The notes under the pieces are model-generated. The model was not told the origin of the DNA. It was given only the letters and a program-made list of their open reading frames with translations, and ran no database searches. This document shows, one piece after another, positions 1-6,810 of a stretch of 12,575 bases of DNA. The stretch covers positions 1-12,575 of the forward strand of contig CAZGBU010000061.1 of the NCBI GenBank assembly GCA_964523945.1. Reading direction: 5' to 3'. Within the stretch, counting starts at the first letter, position 1; each line of letters opens with the position of its first letter. Source of the DNA: CAKTOF01 sp964523945 (GTDB lineage: Bacteria > Bacillota > Clostridia > Oscillospirales > Oscillospiraceae). The position numbers were made by a program, and so were the translations under genes.

Positions 1-1103
1 TGGTTACCGGCTGCCTGTCGGAGCGGTACCGGGGGGAAATTCTCGAGGAGCTGCCGGAAGTCGACGGTATTCTCGGCACAGGGAGCTATTATGATATTGT
101 TCCGGCGGTGCAGAACGTGCTGGGCGGAGGCCGGCCGCAGGAATTCGGCGATATTGAAGCGCCGCTGCCCGAGGTTGGCCGCGTGCTGACAACACCGCAG
201 TGGTACGCCTATTTGAAAATTGCAGAGGGCTGCGACAACCACTGCAGCTACTGTGTGATCCCAAGCCTGCGCGGCCACTACCGCAGCCGCGCGTATGAAG
301 ACGTGCTTGCCGAGGCGCAGGCGCTGGCCGAGTCCGGCGTGCGTGAGCTGATTGTTGTTGCGCAGGATACCAGCCGTTATGGCATTGACCGCTACGGCCG
401 GCGCCGGCTGCATGAGTTGCTGCGGGACCTGTGTACAATCGAAAAGATCCACTGGGTGCGCGTGCATTATCTCTACCCGGATGAGATCACCGACGAGCTG
501 ATCGACGTCATTGCGCAGGAGAAGAAAATTGTCAATTATCTTGACATTCCCATCCAGCACGTCAACGACGGGATCCTGCGCAGGATGAACCGACGCGGTG
601 ATCACGCATTTCTCGATGCGATGTTCCGCAAGCTGCGCGCGCGCATTCCGGGGCTTGTGCTGCGCACGAGCCTGATCACCGGGCTGCCCGGCGAAGGTGA
701 GCCGGAATTTGAGGAACTGTGTGAATTCCTGCGCGTCCACCGGCTCGAGCGTGTGGGATGCTTCGCGTTTTCACCCGAAGAGGGCACGCCGGCGGCAGAG
801 ATGGAACGGCCGGACACCGAGATTGCCGAGCGCCGTGCAGAGATCATCTCCGAGTTTCAATCCCGTCTGATGGACGACTGGAACGACGCGCACGTTGGTA
901 CGGTAATGGAGGTGCTCTGCGAGGGTTTCGATGACGAGGCTGGCCGCTTCTGGGGCCGCACTTACGCCGACTCGCCCGACATCGACGGCCGTGTGCTTTT
1001 CAGTGCGGAAGAGGGCTGCCCCGGGCGCTTCTATCGGGTGGAAATCACCGGCGCGGTGGACGGCGAGCTGACCGGCACGGCGATCGAGGAGGAAGAGGTA
1101 TGA
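1..1103 (+). CDS. rimO: RimO, ribosomal protein S12 methylthiotransferase (5' end cut by window)
   Basis: Radical SAM enzyme that adds a methylthio group to a conserved Asp of ribosomal protein S12. The reading frame is open from base 3, so the start lies outside the window. The visible part begins inside the N-terminal UPF0004 domain (VTGCLSERY, its Cys being one of the auxiliary Fe-S ligands). The radical SAM motif CDNHCSYC follows, with codons at 231, 243 and 252, then the SAM core, and a C-terminal TRAM domain over roughly the last 65 residues. The motif context (KIAEGCDNHCSYCVIPSLRG) and the acidic C-terminus fit RimO better than its paralogue MiaB, which modifies tRNA. The TGA stop overlaps the pgsA start (ATGA), so the two are translationally coupled; rimO-pgsA adjacency is common in Firmicutes. 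Family assignment is firm; RimO over MiaB is very likely. Confidence 0.95.
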   Translation, partial: VTGCLSERYRGEILEELPEVDGILGTGSYYDIVPAVQNVLGGGRPQEFGDIEAPLPEVGRVLTTPQWYAYLKIAEGCDNHCSYCVIPSLRGHYRSRAYEDVLAEAQALAESGVRELIVVAQDTSRYGIDRYGRRRLHELLRDLCTIEKIHWVRVHYLYPDEITDELIDVIAQEKKIVNYLDIPIQHVNDGILRRMNRRGDHAFLDAMFRKLRARIPGLVLRTSLITGLPGEGEPEFEELCEFLRVHRLERVGCFAFSPEEGTPAAEMERPDTEIAERRAEIISEFQSRLMDDWNDAHVGTVMEVLCEGFDDEAGRFWGRTYADSPDIDGRVLFSAEEGCPGRFYRVEITGAVDGELTGTAIEEEEV

Positions 1104-1621
1104 CAACTGCGAGCAAGCTGACACTGCTGCGCGTCGCGCTGATCCCGGTGTTTATGGCGCTGCTGCTGTGCGATTTGGCGTGGCCGGCACTGATCGTCTT
1201 TATCCTGGCCAGCGCAACGGATTTCGTCGACGGTTATATCGCCCGGCACTACAACCAGACGAGCGATTTCGGGAAATTTCTCGATCCGCTGGCCGATAAG
1301 CTGCTGGTGATCTCCGCGATGCTGATCTTCTGTGAGTGGGGACGGATGCCGGCCTGGGCGGTGATGATTGTGCTTGCGCGCGAGTTTGCTGTCTCTGGCC
1401 TGCGGATGGTCGCGGCAACCGGCGGCAAGGTCATCGCGGCTGCCTGGTCGGGCAAGATCAAGACAGCCTCGACGATGGTCGGCCTGTGCGTGATGATGGT
1501 ATTTTCTTATGCCTGGCTCGACTGGGTGGTGATCGCTGTCATCGAACTGACGACGATCGTCTCCGGCGTGGAATACTTTGCCAAGAACATCGGTGCGCTC
1601 GGCCTCGGCCGGCGCTCGTAA
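1100..1621 (+). CDS. pgsA: CDP-diacylglycerol--glycerol-3-phosphate 3-phosphatidyltransferase
   Basis: Integral membrane enzyme that makes phosphatidylglycerophosphate from CDP-diacylglycerol and glycerol 3-phosphate, the committed step to phosphatidylglycerol and cardiolipin. The full CDP-alcohol phosphotransferase signature is present: D41, D44-G45, A48-R49, G58, D62 and D66, matching DxxDGxxARx8GxxxDxxxD. Several hydrophobic segments flank it (about 8-36, 88-107, 127-160). At 173 aa the length is normal for PgsA. The ATG at 1100 overlaps the rimO stop, and an AGGAGGA ribosome binding site lies in the rimO tail about 8 bases upstream. No terminator is visible after the TAA, so rimO-pgsA transcripts may run into the T-box leader downstream. 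Phosphatidylserine synthase and cardiolipin synthase share the signature, but size and rimO linkage favour PgsA. Confidence 0.94.
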   Translation: MTTASKLTLLRVALIPVFMALLLCDLAWPALIVFILASATDFVDGYIARHYNQTSDFGKFLDPLADKLLVISAMLIFCEWGRMPAWAVMIVLAREFAVSGLRMVAATGGKVIAAAWSGKIKTASTMVGLCVMMVFSYAWLDWVVIAVIELTTIVSGVEYFAKNIGALGLGRRS

Positions 1622-1625
1622 CGCC

Positions 1626-1654
1626 TTGACACCGGAGGAAAAGTCTGCTACCAT
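1626..1654 (+). promoter_or_regulatory. Sigma-A-type promoter of the cysS T-box transcript
   Basis: A perfect -35 hexamer TTGACA (1626-1631) is separated by exactly 17 bases from a -10 hexamer TACCAT (1649-1654, 4 of 6 matches to consensus). It starts just after the pgsA stop codon, and transcription from it would begin near 1661, immediately ahead of the base of T-box Stem I. Confidence 0.75.
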
Positions 1655-1660
1655 AGCGGC

Positions 1661-1882
1661 GACAAGTGCATATCGCGTGGATCGGAAGAAGTAATGGCCC
1701 TGCCCGGCATCAGAGAGCACCTGCCACGGCTGAAAGCAGGTGCGGCGCGGAGGGCTGTGAAATGCATCCGGGAGCGAGGGGAGACCCCGTCCGGCCCGCG
1801 TCAGCGGCCAGAGCGAAAAATGAGAGTGGAACCGCGAGCATGCATGCCCGCCTCTCGTGCCATGCACGAGAGGCGGTTTTTT
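1661..1882 (+). promoter_or_regulatory. T-box riboswitch, tRNA-Cys specific (UGC specifier)
   Basis: A T-box leader senses uncharged tRNA and lets RNA polymerase past a terminator when the cognate amino acid is scarce. Visible parts in order: 5' side of Stem I with GGAAGAAGTA (1684-1693); AG bulge CAGAGAG (1711-1717); apical GGCTGAAAG flanked by pairing GCACCTGC/GCAGGTGC (1717-1724 and 1734-1741); specifier segment GTGAAATGCATCC with UGC at 1763-1765; Stem I closure in which TCGC (1673-1676) and GGAT (1679-1682) pair with GCGA and ATCC; a short GGGG-AGA-CCCC hairpin (1778-1788); the T-box sequence GAGAGTGGAACCGCG (1822-1836); and the terminator. The antiterminator would pair GAGAG with CTCTC (1852-1856), which is part of the terminator's 5' arm. 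The Cys specifier agrees with the downstream cysS. Folding was done by eye. Confidence 0.93.
1848..1882 (+). terminator. Rho-independent terminator of the T-box leader
   Basis: A perfect 13-bp stem (1848-1860 with 1864-1876) with a 3-base loop is followed by six T residues (1877-1882). Its 5' arm contains the CTCTC needed by the antiterminator, so the two structures exclude each other, as the T-box mechanism requires. Confidence 0.93.
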
Positions 1883-1911
1883 GGTTATACTGAATTATGG
1901 AGGAGCCAGTC

Positions 1912-3309
1912 ATGAAGATTTTCAATACGATGACCCGTCAGAAAGAGGAATTTGTACCGCTCGTCCCCGGCAAGGTCTCGATCTACTGCTGCGGCCCAAC
2001 GGTTTATAATCTGATCCACGTCGGAAACGCCCGGCCCATCATCATCTTTGATGTGCTGCGGCGCTATCTGGAATACCGCGGCTACGAGGTGACATTCGTC
2101 CAGAACTTCACCGATGTCGATGATAAGATCATCCGCCGCGCACAGGAAGAGGGAGTCAGCTCCGAGGAGATCGCTGCGCGTTACATCCGCGAGTATTTTA
2201 CCGATGCCGAGGGACTTGGTGTCCGTGCGGCGACCATCCATCCGAAGGCGACGGAGAATATTGACAATATCATCGCGCTGGTGCAGACGCTTGTTGATAA
2301 GGGTTACGCGTATGCGTCGAACGGCGACGTGTATTTCCGCACGCTGAAGTTCAAAGACTATGGCAAGCTCTCACATCAGCCGCTCGAGGAGCTGCAGGCC
2401 GGTGAGCGCATCGCTGTCGGCGAACAGAAAGAAGACCTAATGGACTTTGCGCTCTGGAAGGCAGCGAAGCCGGGCGAGCCGTATTGGGAATCGCCCTGGG
2501 GCAGAGGGCGACCGGGCTGGCACATCGAGTGTTCGGCTATGTCCAACCGCTATCTTGGCCATACGATCGACATCCATTGCGGCGGTGCCGATCTACAGTT
2601 CCCGCACCACGAGAATGAAATCGCGCAGTCCGAATGCGCCAATGGTTGCCAGTTTGTGCGCTACTGGATGCACAATGGATTTTTGAACATTGATAACCAG
2701 AAGATGTCCAAATCGCTCGGCAACTTCTTCACTGTGCGCGATGCTGCCGCGGCCTACGGCTACGAGACGATCCGCTTCTTTATGCTCGCCGCGCACTACC
2801 GCAGCCCGCTGAACTACTCCAGAGAGTCGCTCGAGCAGTCCCAGGCTGCGCTTGACCGGCTCTATTCGGCGAAGGACAACATCGACTTTCTGTGCGAAAA
2901 CGGCGCAGACGGCGAGATGACCGAACGCGAGCGCGCCGCAGCGGCACAGTTTGACGACTATCGTGCCCGTTTTGACGAGGCGATGGACGACGACCTGAAT
3001 ACAGCGGATGCGATCGGTGTGCTCTTTGAACTGACCCGTGCGGTCAATACCGCGCTCGAAGGAAAACCGACAAAAGCGTGCGCAGAGGCGTGCCGTGCGA
3101 TCTTTACCGAGCTGACCGGCGTGCTTGGCCTGCTCTATGCGCGAAAAAAGGACGATCTGAGCGAGCAGGTCGAGGCCATGATCGCGGCCCGGCAGGCTGC
3201 CCGCAAGGAGAAGAACTTCGCAGAGGCCGACCGCATACGCGATGAGCTCAAGGCAATGGGCATCGAGCTGATGGATACGCCGCAGGGCGTGAAATGGAAA
3301 ATGATTTAA
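1912..3309 (+). CDS. cysS: Cysteinyl-tRNA synthetase
   Basis: Class I aminoacyl-tRNA synthetase that charges tRNA-Cys in the cytoplasm. The N-terminal zinc-ligand/active-site segment CCGPTVYN lies at residues 26-33, the HIGH-type motif reads HVGN at 36-39, and KMSKS is at 264-268. The conserved WHIECSAM and HCGGADLQFPHHENE segments carry the other zinc ligands. The C-terminus (AEADRIRDELKAMGIELMDT) is typical of CysS. I chose ATG 1912 (MKIFNTMTRQ, 465 aa) over the in-frame ATG at 1897, because the latter overlaps the GGAGGAG ribosome binding site at 1899-1905, which is well spaced for 1912; 465 aa matches the family. Expression is expected to depend on the T-box leader upstream. sdaAB follows after 37 bases with no terminator. 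Confidence 0.97.
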   Translation: MKIFNTMTRQKEEFVPLVPGKVSIYCCGPTVYNLIHVGNARPIIIFDVLRRYLEYRGYEVTFVQNFTDVDDKIIRRAQEEGVSSEEIAARYIREYFTDAEGLGVRAATIHPKATENIDNIIALVQTLVDKGYAYASNGDVYFRTLKFKDYGKLSHQPLEELQAGERIAVGEQKEDLMDFALWKAAKPGEPYWESPWGRGRPGWHIECSAMSNRYLGHTIDIHCGGADLQFPHHENEIAQSECANGCQFVRYWMHNGFLNIDNQKMSKSLGNFFTVRDAAAAYGYETIRFFMLAAHYRSPLNYSRESLEQSQAALDRLYSAKDNIDFLCENGADGEMTERERAAAAQFDDYRARFDEAMDDDLNTADAIGVLFELTRAVNTALEGKPTKACAEACRAIFTELTGVLGLLYARKKDDLSEQVEAMIAARQAARKEKNFAEADRIRDELKAMGIELMDTPQGVKWKMI

Positions 3310-3320
3310 GCAGTGGGGAA

Positions 3321-3341
3321 CTGCCGCGCGGCAGCAGGAGG
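3321..3341 (+). promoter_or_regulatory. Hairpin abutting the sdaAB ribosome binding site
   Basis: The cysS-sdaAB gap contains CTGCC-gcgc-GGCAG (3321-3334), one base, then AGGAGG (3336-3341), five bases ahead of the sdaAB ATG. There is no T-tract, so it is not a terminator. It may protect or expose the ribosome binding site; role inferred. Confidence 0.4.
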
Positions 3342-3346
3342 CGCTT

Positions 3347-4012
3347 ATGACACTGTTTGATATTCTCGGCCCGGTCATGGTCGGACCGTCGAGTTCACAC
3401 ACGGCCGGGGCCGTGCGCATCGGCGAAATGGCGCGCAGGCTGCTCGGCGAACGGCCGGTGCGCGCAGTCATCGGCCTGCATGGCTCATTTGCCGCGACCG
3501 GGCTGGGGCATGGTACCGACCGGGCGATTGTGGCGGGACTGCTTGGCATGCACTCAGACGATGAACGAATTCCAAACAGCTTTGCGATCGCAGCGGAAGA
3601 GGGGCTCTCGTTCACATTTCAATCGGTGACGCTGCGCGGCGCACATCCCAATACCGCGCGCATAGAGCTGACCGGCGAGACAGGCAAAACGCTGCAGATG
3701 CAGGCGGCGTCGCTCGGCGGTGGGCGCATCCTGGTCCGGCAGATTGACAACATCGAGGTCAACTTCACCGGTGAATACAACACGCTGATCGTCCACAATT
3801 TGGACCAGCCCGGGCTGGTCGGCGAAGTGGCGGCGATGCTGGCGCGTCAGTCGGTCAACATCGCGTTTATGAGCCTGTACCGCGATCGCCGCGGCGGCCG
3901 CGCGGTCATGGTCATTGAGACAGATCAGCAGGTGCCGTCCGGAGCCGTATGCGCGCTGTCTGAGATCGCGGGTGTCCGGAAGGTGACGTATTTCGAAAAG
4001 GGGACTGATTGA
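3347..4012 (+). CDS. sdaAB: L-serine dehydratase, iron-sulfur-dependent, beta subunit
   Basis: Beta subunit of the oxygen-sensitive [4Fe-4S] L-serine dehydratase that turns serine into pyruvate and ammonia. The N-terminal signature DILGPVMVGPSSSHTAGAVR (residues 5-24) is diagnostic of this family. An ACT domain occupies about residues 146-221 (TLIVHNLDQPGLVGEVAAML and onward); in related enzymes this domain is tied to regulation or serine binding. At 221 aa the length is typical of the split beta subunit. AGGAGG at 3336-3341 fixes the start. The stop is one base before the sdaAA ATG, so the subunits are probably made together. The gene lies 37 bases behind cysS and likely shares its T-box control. 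Confidence 0.95.
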   Translation: MTLFDILGPVMVGPSSSHTAGAVRIGEMARRLLGERPVRAVIGLHGSFAATGLGHGTDRAIVAGLLGMHSDDERIPNSFAIAAEEGLSFTFQSVTLRGAHPNTARIELTGETGKTLQMQAASLGGGRILVRQIDNIEVNFTGEYNTLIVHNLDQPGLVGEVAAMLARQSVNIAFMSLYRDRRGGRAVMVIETDQQVPSGAVCALSEIAGVRKVTYFEKGTD

Positions 4013-4013
4013 G

Positions 4014-4892
4014 ATGGCGTTCGGATCGGTGCAGGAGATCCTGGAGGAATCCAGGCGCAGCAGCCTCGCATTTTGGGAGGTCGTGCTGCGAGACGATATG
4101 GAAACCCGGCAGGTCACGCGTGCGCAGTCGCTTGCACGCATGGATGCGCTGCTGCAGGCGATGCTGGACGCACGGGCGGCCTATGCCGGCGGCCGCCGCT
4201 CGGTCAGCGGACTGGTCGGCGGGGATGGCGCACGGATGGCTGCCTACACGGCGGCGGGTGGGACGCTGTGCGGCGATGCAGTCGCACAGGTGATCAGCAT
4301 TGCGCTCGCGATGGGCGAATCGAACGCCTGCATGCAGCGGATTGTCGCCGCACCGACAGCCGGCGCATGCGGTGTGCTGCCGGCGGTGCTGATCCCGCTC
4401 TATGCATCCGGCACGCCGCGTGAAGCTCTGGTACAGGCGCTCTACACAGCCGGTGGGATCGGCGAGGTGATCGCTGCGCGTGCTTCGATTGCCGGCGCAT
4501 CGGGCGGCTGTCAGGCCGAGATCGGTTCAGCGTCTTCGATGGCGGCTGCAGCGCTGGTGCAGGTCCGAAACGGCAGCGGGGCGCAGATTGCCGATGCGGC
4601 GGCCATGGCGATGAAAAACCTGCTTGGCCTGGTCTGTGACCCGGTTGCAGGCCTTGTTGAAGTGCCGTGCGTCAAGCGCAATGTTGTTGGCGCGGTCAAT
4701 GCAATGGTCGCGGCGGACATGGCGCTGGCCGGCATCCGCAGTGCGATCCCGGCAGATGAGGTGTTCGACGCGATGAATGAAATCGGCCAGGCGATGCCGT
4801 CGCAGTTCAAGGAGACGGCGCGCGGCGGCCTGGCGGCCACGCCGACCGGACAGGCTGCTGCCGAGCGGATGTGCCGCGAGGATGAAACGTAG
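4014..4892 (+). CDS. sdaAA: L-serine dehydratase, iron-sulfur-dependent, alpha (catalytic) subunit
   Basis: Catalytic subunit carrying the [4Fe-4S] cluster that eliminates water from L-serine. Three candidate cluster cysteines are visible: C166 (SGGCQAEIGSASSM), C208 (GLVCDPVAGLVE) and C219 (EVPCVKRN). Their spacing (42 and 11 residues) is the same as I recall for the characterised Legionella enzyme. Other family marks are APTAGACGVLPAVL (113-126) and the C-terminal KETARGGLAATPTG. At 292 aa the length is normal for the split alpha subunit. The ATG is one base after the sdaAB stop, with AAGGGGA about ten bases upstream serving as ribosome binding site. It is the last gene of the T-box unit; a strong hairpin lies just beyond. 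It ends in TAG, which shows that this genome reads TAG as stop. Confidence 0.96.
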   Translation: MAFGSVQEILEESRRSSLAFWEVVLRDDMETRQVTRAQSLARMDALLQAMLDARAAYAGGRRSVSGLVGGDGARMAAYTAAGGTLCGDAVAQVISIALAMGESNACMQRIVAAPTAGACGVLPAVLIPLYASGTPREALVQALYTAGGIGEVIAARASIAGASGGCQAEIGSASSMAAAALVQVRNGSGAQIADAAAMAMKNLLGLVCDPVAGLVEVPCVKRNVVGAVNAMVAADMALAGIRSAIPADEVFDAMNEIGQAMPSQFKETARGGLAATPTGQAAAERMCREDET

Positions 4893-4921
4893 GGCCGCAG
4901 CGCGTGAAAACGCAAAAAAGG

Positions 4922-4956
4922 AAAATCGCGCGCCGCATATAGCGGCGCGCGATTTT
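4922..4956. terminator. Bidirectional terminator between sdaAA and pckG
   Basis: A perfect 15-bp inverted repeat (4922-4936 with 4942-4956, loop ATATA) begins with AAAA and ends with TTTT, so it has a short U-tract in both directions. It sits between two convergent genes and probably ends both transcripts. Confidence 0.85.
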
Positions 4957-4963
4957 GAACTGT

Positions 4964-6718
4964 TCAACCAATGTTTTTCTTGAGCCGGCTGAGCTCATCC
5001 CGCAGTGCCTGCGGCAGTTTTTCGCCAAATTTGGCGTAGAATTCTTCGATGCCGGCGACCTCCTCGCGCCACAGCGCGGGATCGACCGAGAGAATCTCGC
5101 GGAGCGTCTCCGGCGCAACGTCCAGTCCGTCCGTGTTGAGGTCCTCGGGGCGCGGCAGATAGCCAATCGCCGTCTCGGCCGCGTCCGCTGTACCGTCGCA
5201 GCGCCGCAGAATCCACTCGAGCACGCGCAGGTTTTCGCCGAAACCCGGCCAGAGGAAGTTGCCATCGTCATCCAGCCGGAACCAGTTGACGTTGAAGATC
5301 TTTGGCTGGTTTGGAATCTGTGCCCCCATGTCGAGCCAATGCTGCCAGTAGTCCGCCATGTGATAGCCGCAGAATGGCAGCATTGCCATTGGGTCGCGCC
5401 GCACGACGCCGACAGCGCCGGTCGCAGCAGCGGTCGTCTCAGAGGCCATGATCGAGCCGACAAACACACCGTGCTGCCAGTCGCGTGCCTGATAGACGAG
5501 TGGGGCGGTCTTGGCGCGGCGGCCGCCGAAGATGATCGCGGAGATCGGCACACCGTTCGGGTCGTCAAACTTCGGCGAGATGCATGGGCAGTTTTTGGCC
5601 GGTTCGGTAAAGCGGGAATTCGGATGCGCGCCCTTGGTGCCGTCGGAGCCGTCCCACGGTTCCCCTTTCCAGTTCTCGGCGTGGGCGGGCGGCGTCTTGG
5701 TCATACCCTCCCACCAGACGGTATTGGTGTCGAGATCGCGCACGACGTTGGTAAAAATCGTGTTTTTTCGCGTGGCGGCCAGCGCGTTGGGGTTGGATTT
5801 CTCGCTTGTTCCCGGCGCAACGCCAAAGAAGCCGTTTTCCGGGTTGACAGCCCAGAGACGGCCATCCGGCCCGACGCGGAGCCATGCGATGTCGTCGCCG
5901 ACGCACCAGGTTTTCCAGCCATCTTTCCGATAGCCCTCGGGCGGGATCAGCATGGCAAGATTGGTTTTGCCGCAGGCAGACGGGAACGCCGCGCAGACGT
6001 ATTTCGTCTCGCCCCGGGGGTTTTCGATGCCGAGAATCAGCATATGCTCGGCCAGCCAACCCTCGTCGCGGCCAAGACACGAGGCAATGCGCAGCGCAAA
6101 GCACTTCTTGCCCTGCAGCACGTTGCCGCCGTAGCCGGAGTTGATGGACATGATCGTGTTATCTTCAGGGAACTGGACGATATAGCGCTCCTCCGGATCG
6201 AGGTTGGCTTTGGCGTGCAGGCCCTTGATGAAATCGTCGCTGTCGCCGATGGCATCGAGCACCGCACTGCCGGCACGCGTCATGATCACCATGCTGAGCA
6301 CAACGTAGATCGAATCGGTCAGCTCAATGCCGTATTTGGCAAACGGCGAGCCAATCACGCTCATGGAATAGGGGATGACATACATCGTGCGGCCTTTCAT
6401 TGAGCCGTCATAGAGCTTTGTCAGCTTGGCGTACATCTCATCCGGTGCCATCCAGTTGTTGGTCGGGCCGGCATCCTCCTGCCGCTTCGAGCAGATAAAT
6501 GTGCGGCTCTCGACGCGGGCGACATCCGACGGGTCGGAGCGGTGCAGATAACAGCCAGGCAGCAGCTCGTCGTTCAGCGCGATCAGCTCGCCGGTTGCAA
6601 GCGCCTGCCGCCGAAGCGCGGCCAGCTGCGCTTCCTCGCCTGTAATCCAGACGATTTCGTCCGGCTTGGTCAGAGCAGCTTGTTTTTCGACCCATTCCTG
6701 AACATATTTGTTCGACAT
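4964..6718 (-). CDS. pckG: Phosphoenolpyruvate carboxykinase (GTP)
   Basis: Interconverts oxaloacetate and phosphoenolpyruvate using GTP/GDP, linking the C4-acid pool to gluconeogenesis or, in anaerobes, CO2 fixation onto PEP. The sequence is of the GTP type, not the ATP type: SKRQEDAGPTNNW at 77-89, the P-loop FPSACGKTN at 245-253 including the reactive Cys249, GDDIAW at 274-279, and NPENGFFGVAPGTS at 292-305. The C-terminal PGFGENLRVLEWI region is also intact. At 584 aa it is close to the usual length for this family. The start is supported by GGGAGG (plus-strand 6724-6729) six bases upstream. A separate sigma-A-like promoter precedes it, so it is not simply the tail of the rsmA operon. Serine dehydratase next door yields pyruvate, but I see no direct regulatory link between them. 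Confidence 0.97.
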   Translation of the reverse strand: MSNKYVQEWVEKQAALTKPDEIVWITGEEAQLAALRRQALATGELIALNDELLPGCYLHRSDPSDVARVESRTFICSKRQEDAGPTNNWMAPDEMYAKLTKLYDGSMKGRTMYVIPYSMSVIGSPFAKYGIELTDSIYVVLSMVIMTRAGSAVLDAIGDSDDFIKGLHAKANLDPEERYIVQFPEDNTIMSINSGYGGNVLQGKKCFALRIASCLGRDEGWLAEHMLILGIENPRGETKYVCAAFPSACGKTNLAMLIPPEGYRKDGWKTWCVGDDIAWLRVGPDGRLWAVNPENGFFGVAPGTSEKSNPNALAATRKNTIFTNVVRDLDTNTVWWEGMTKTPPAHAENWKGEPWDGSDGTKGAHPNSRFTEPAKNCPCISPKFDDPNGVPISAIIFGGRRAKTAPLVYQARDWQHGVFVGSIMASETTAAATGAVGVVRRDPMAMLPFCGYHMADYWQHWLDMGAQIPNQPKIFNVNWFRLDDDGNFLWPGFGENLRVLEWILRRCDGTADAAETAIGYLPRPEDLNTDGLDVAPETLREILSVDPALWREEVAGIEEFYAKFGEKLPQALRDELSRLKKNIG

Positions 6719-6723
6719 GGCAA

Positions 6724-6744
6724 CCTCCCACTGCCGCAGGGCAG
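6724..6744 (-). promoter_or_regulatory. Hairpin abutting the pckG ribosome binding site
   Basis: In the pckG leader, CTGCC-ctgc-GGCAG (plus-strand 6731-6744) lies one base upstream of GGGAGG (6724-6729). The arms are the same as in the hairpin ahead of sdaAB. Read on the plus strand, the stem is followed by six T residues, so it could also weakly stop antisense transcription. Confidence 0.4.
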
Positions 6745-6763
6745 TTTTTTATAACATGTGCTT

Positions 6764-6792
6764 ATGATATAGGATTTTCTTCTTTTTTTCAA
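6764..6792 (-). promoter_or_regulatory. Sigma-A-type promoter of pckG
   Basis: On the minus strand, TTGAAA (plus-strand 6787-6792) and TATCAT (plus-strand 6764-6769) are separated by exactly 17 bases, 5 of 6 matches each. The spacer is A-rich, unlike the surrounding GC-rich DNA. The predicted leader of about 40 bases carries the hairpin and ribosome binding site. Confidence 0.75.
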
Positions 6793-6810
6793 GGTTGGAT
6801 GCAGGAAATG

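Noticed and set aside
1031..1867. Minus-strand open frame across pgsA and the T-box leader
   Set aside because: It overlaps a clear PgsA and a structured RNA on the other strand, and its translation is low-complexity and rich in His, Arg and Gln.
2593..3615. Minus-strand open frame across cysS and sdaAB
   Set aside because: It is a shadow of two well-supported genes and has no start signals or domain.
4955..6403. Long plus-strand open frame (about 480 codons) opposite pckG
   Set aside because: It lies fully antisense to a confidently identified enzyme, has no recognisable domain, no ribosome binding site, and is expected from GC-rich codon bias.
6731..6750. Plus-strand terminator (5-bp stem followed by six T)
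   Set aside because: There is no plus-strand gene upstream for it to end; the stem is short. The same hairpin is better described as part of the pckG leader.
6751..6765. ATAA-N7-TTAT dyad near the pckG transcription start
   Set aside because: Only four-base arms in an AT-rich spot; too weak to call an operator without other copies.
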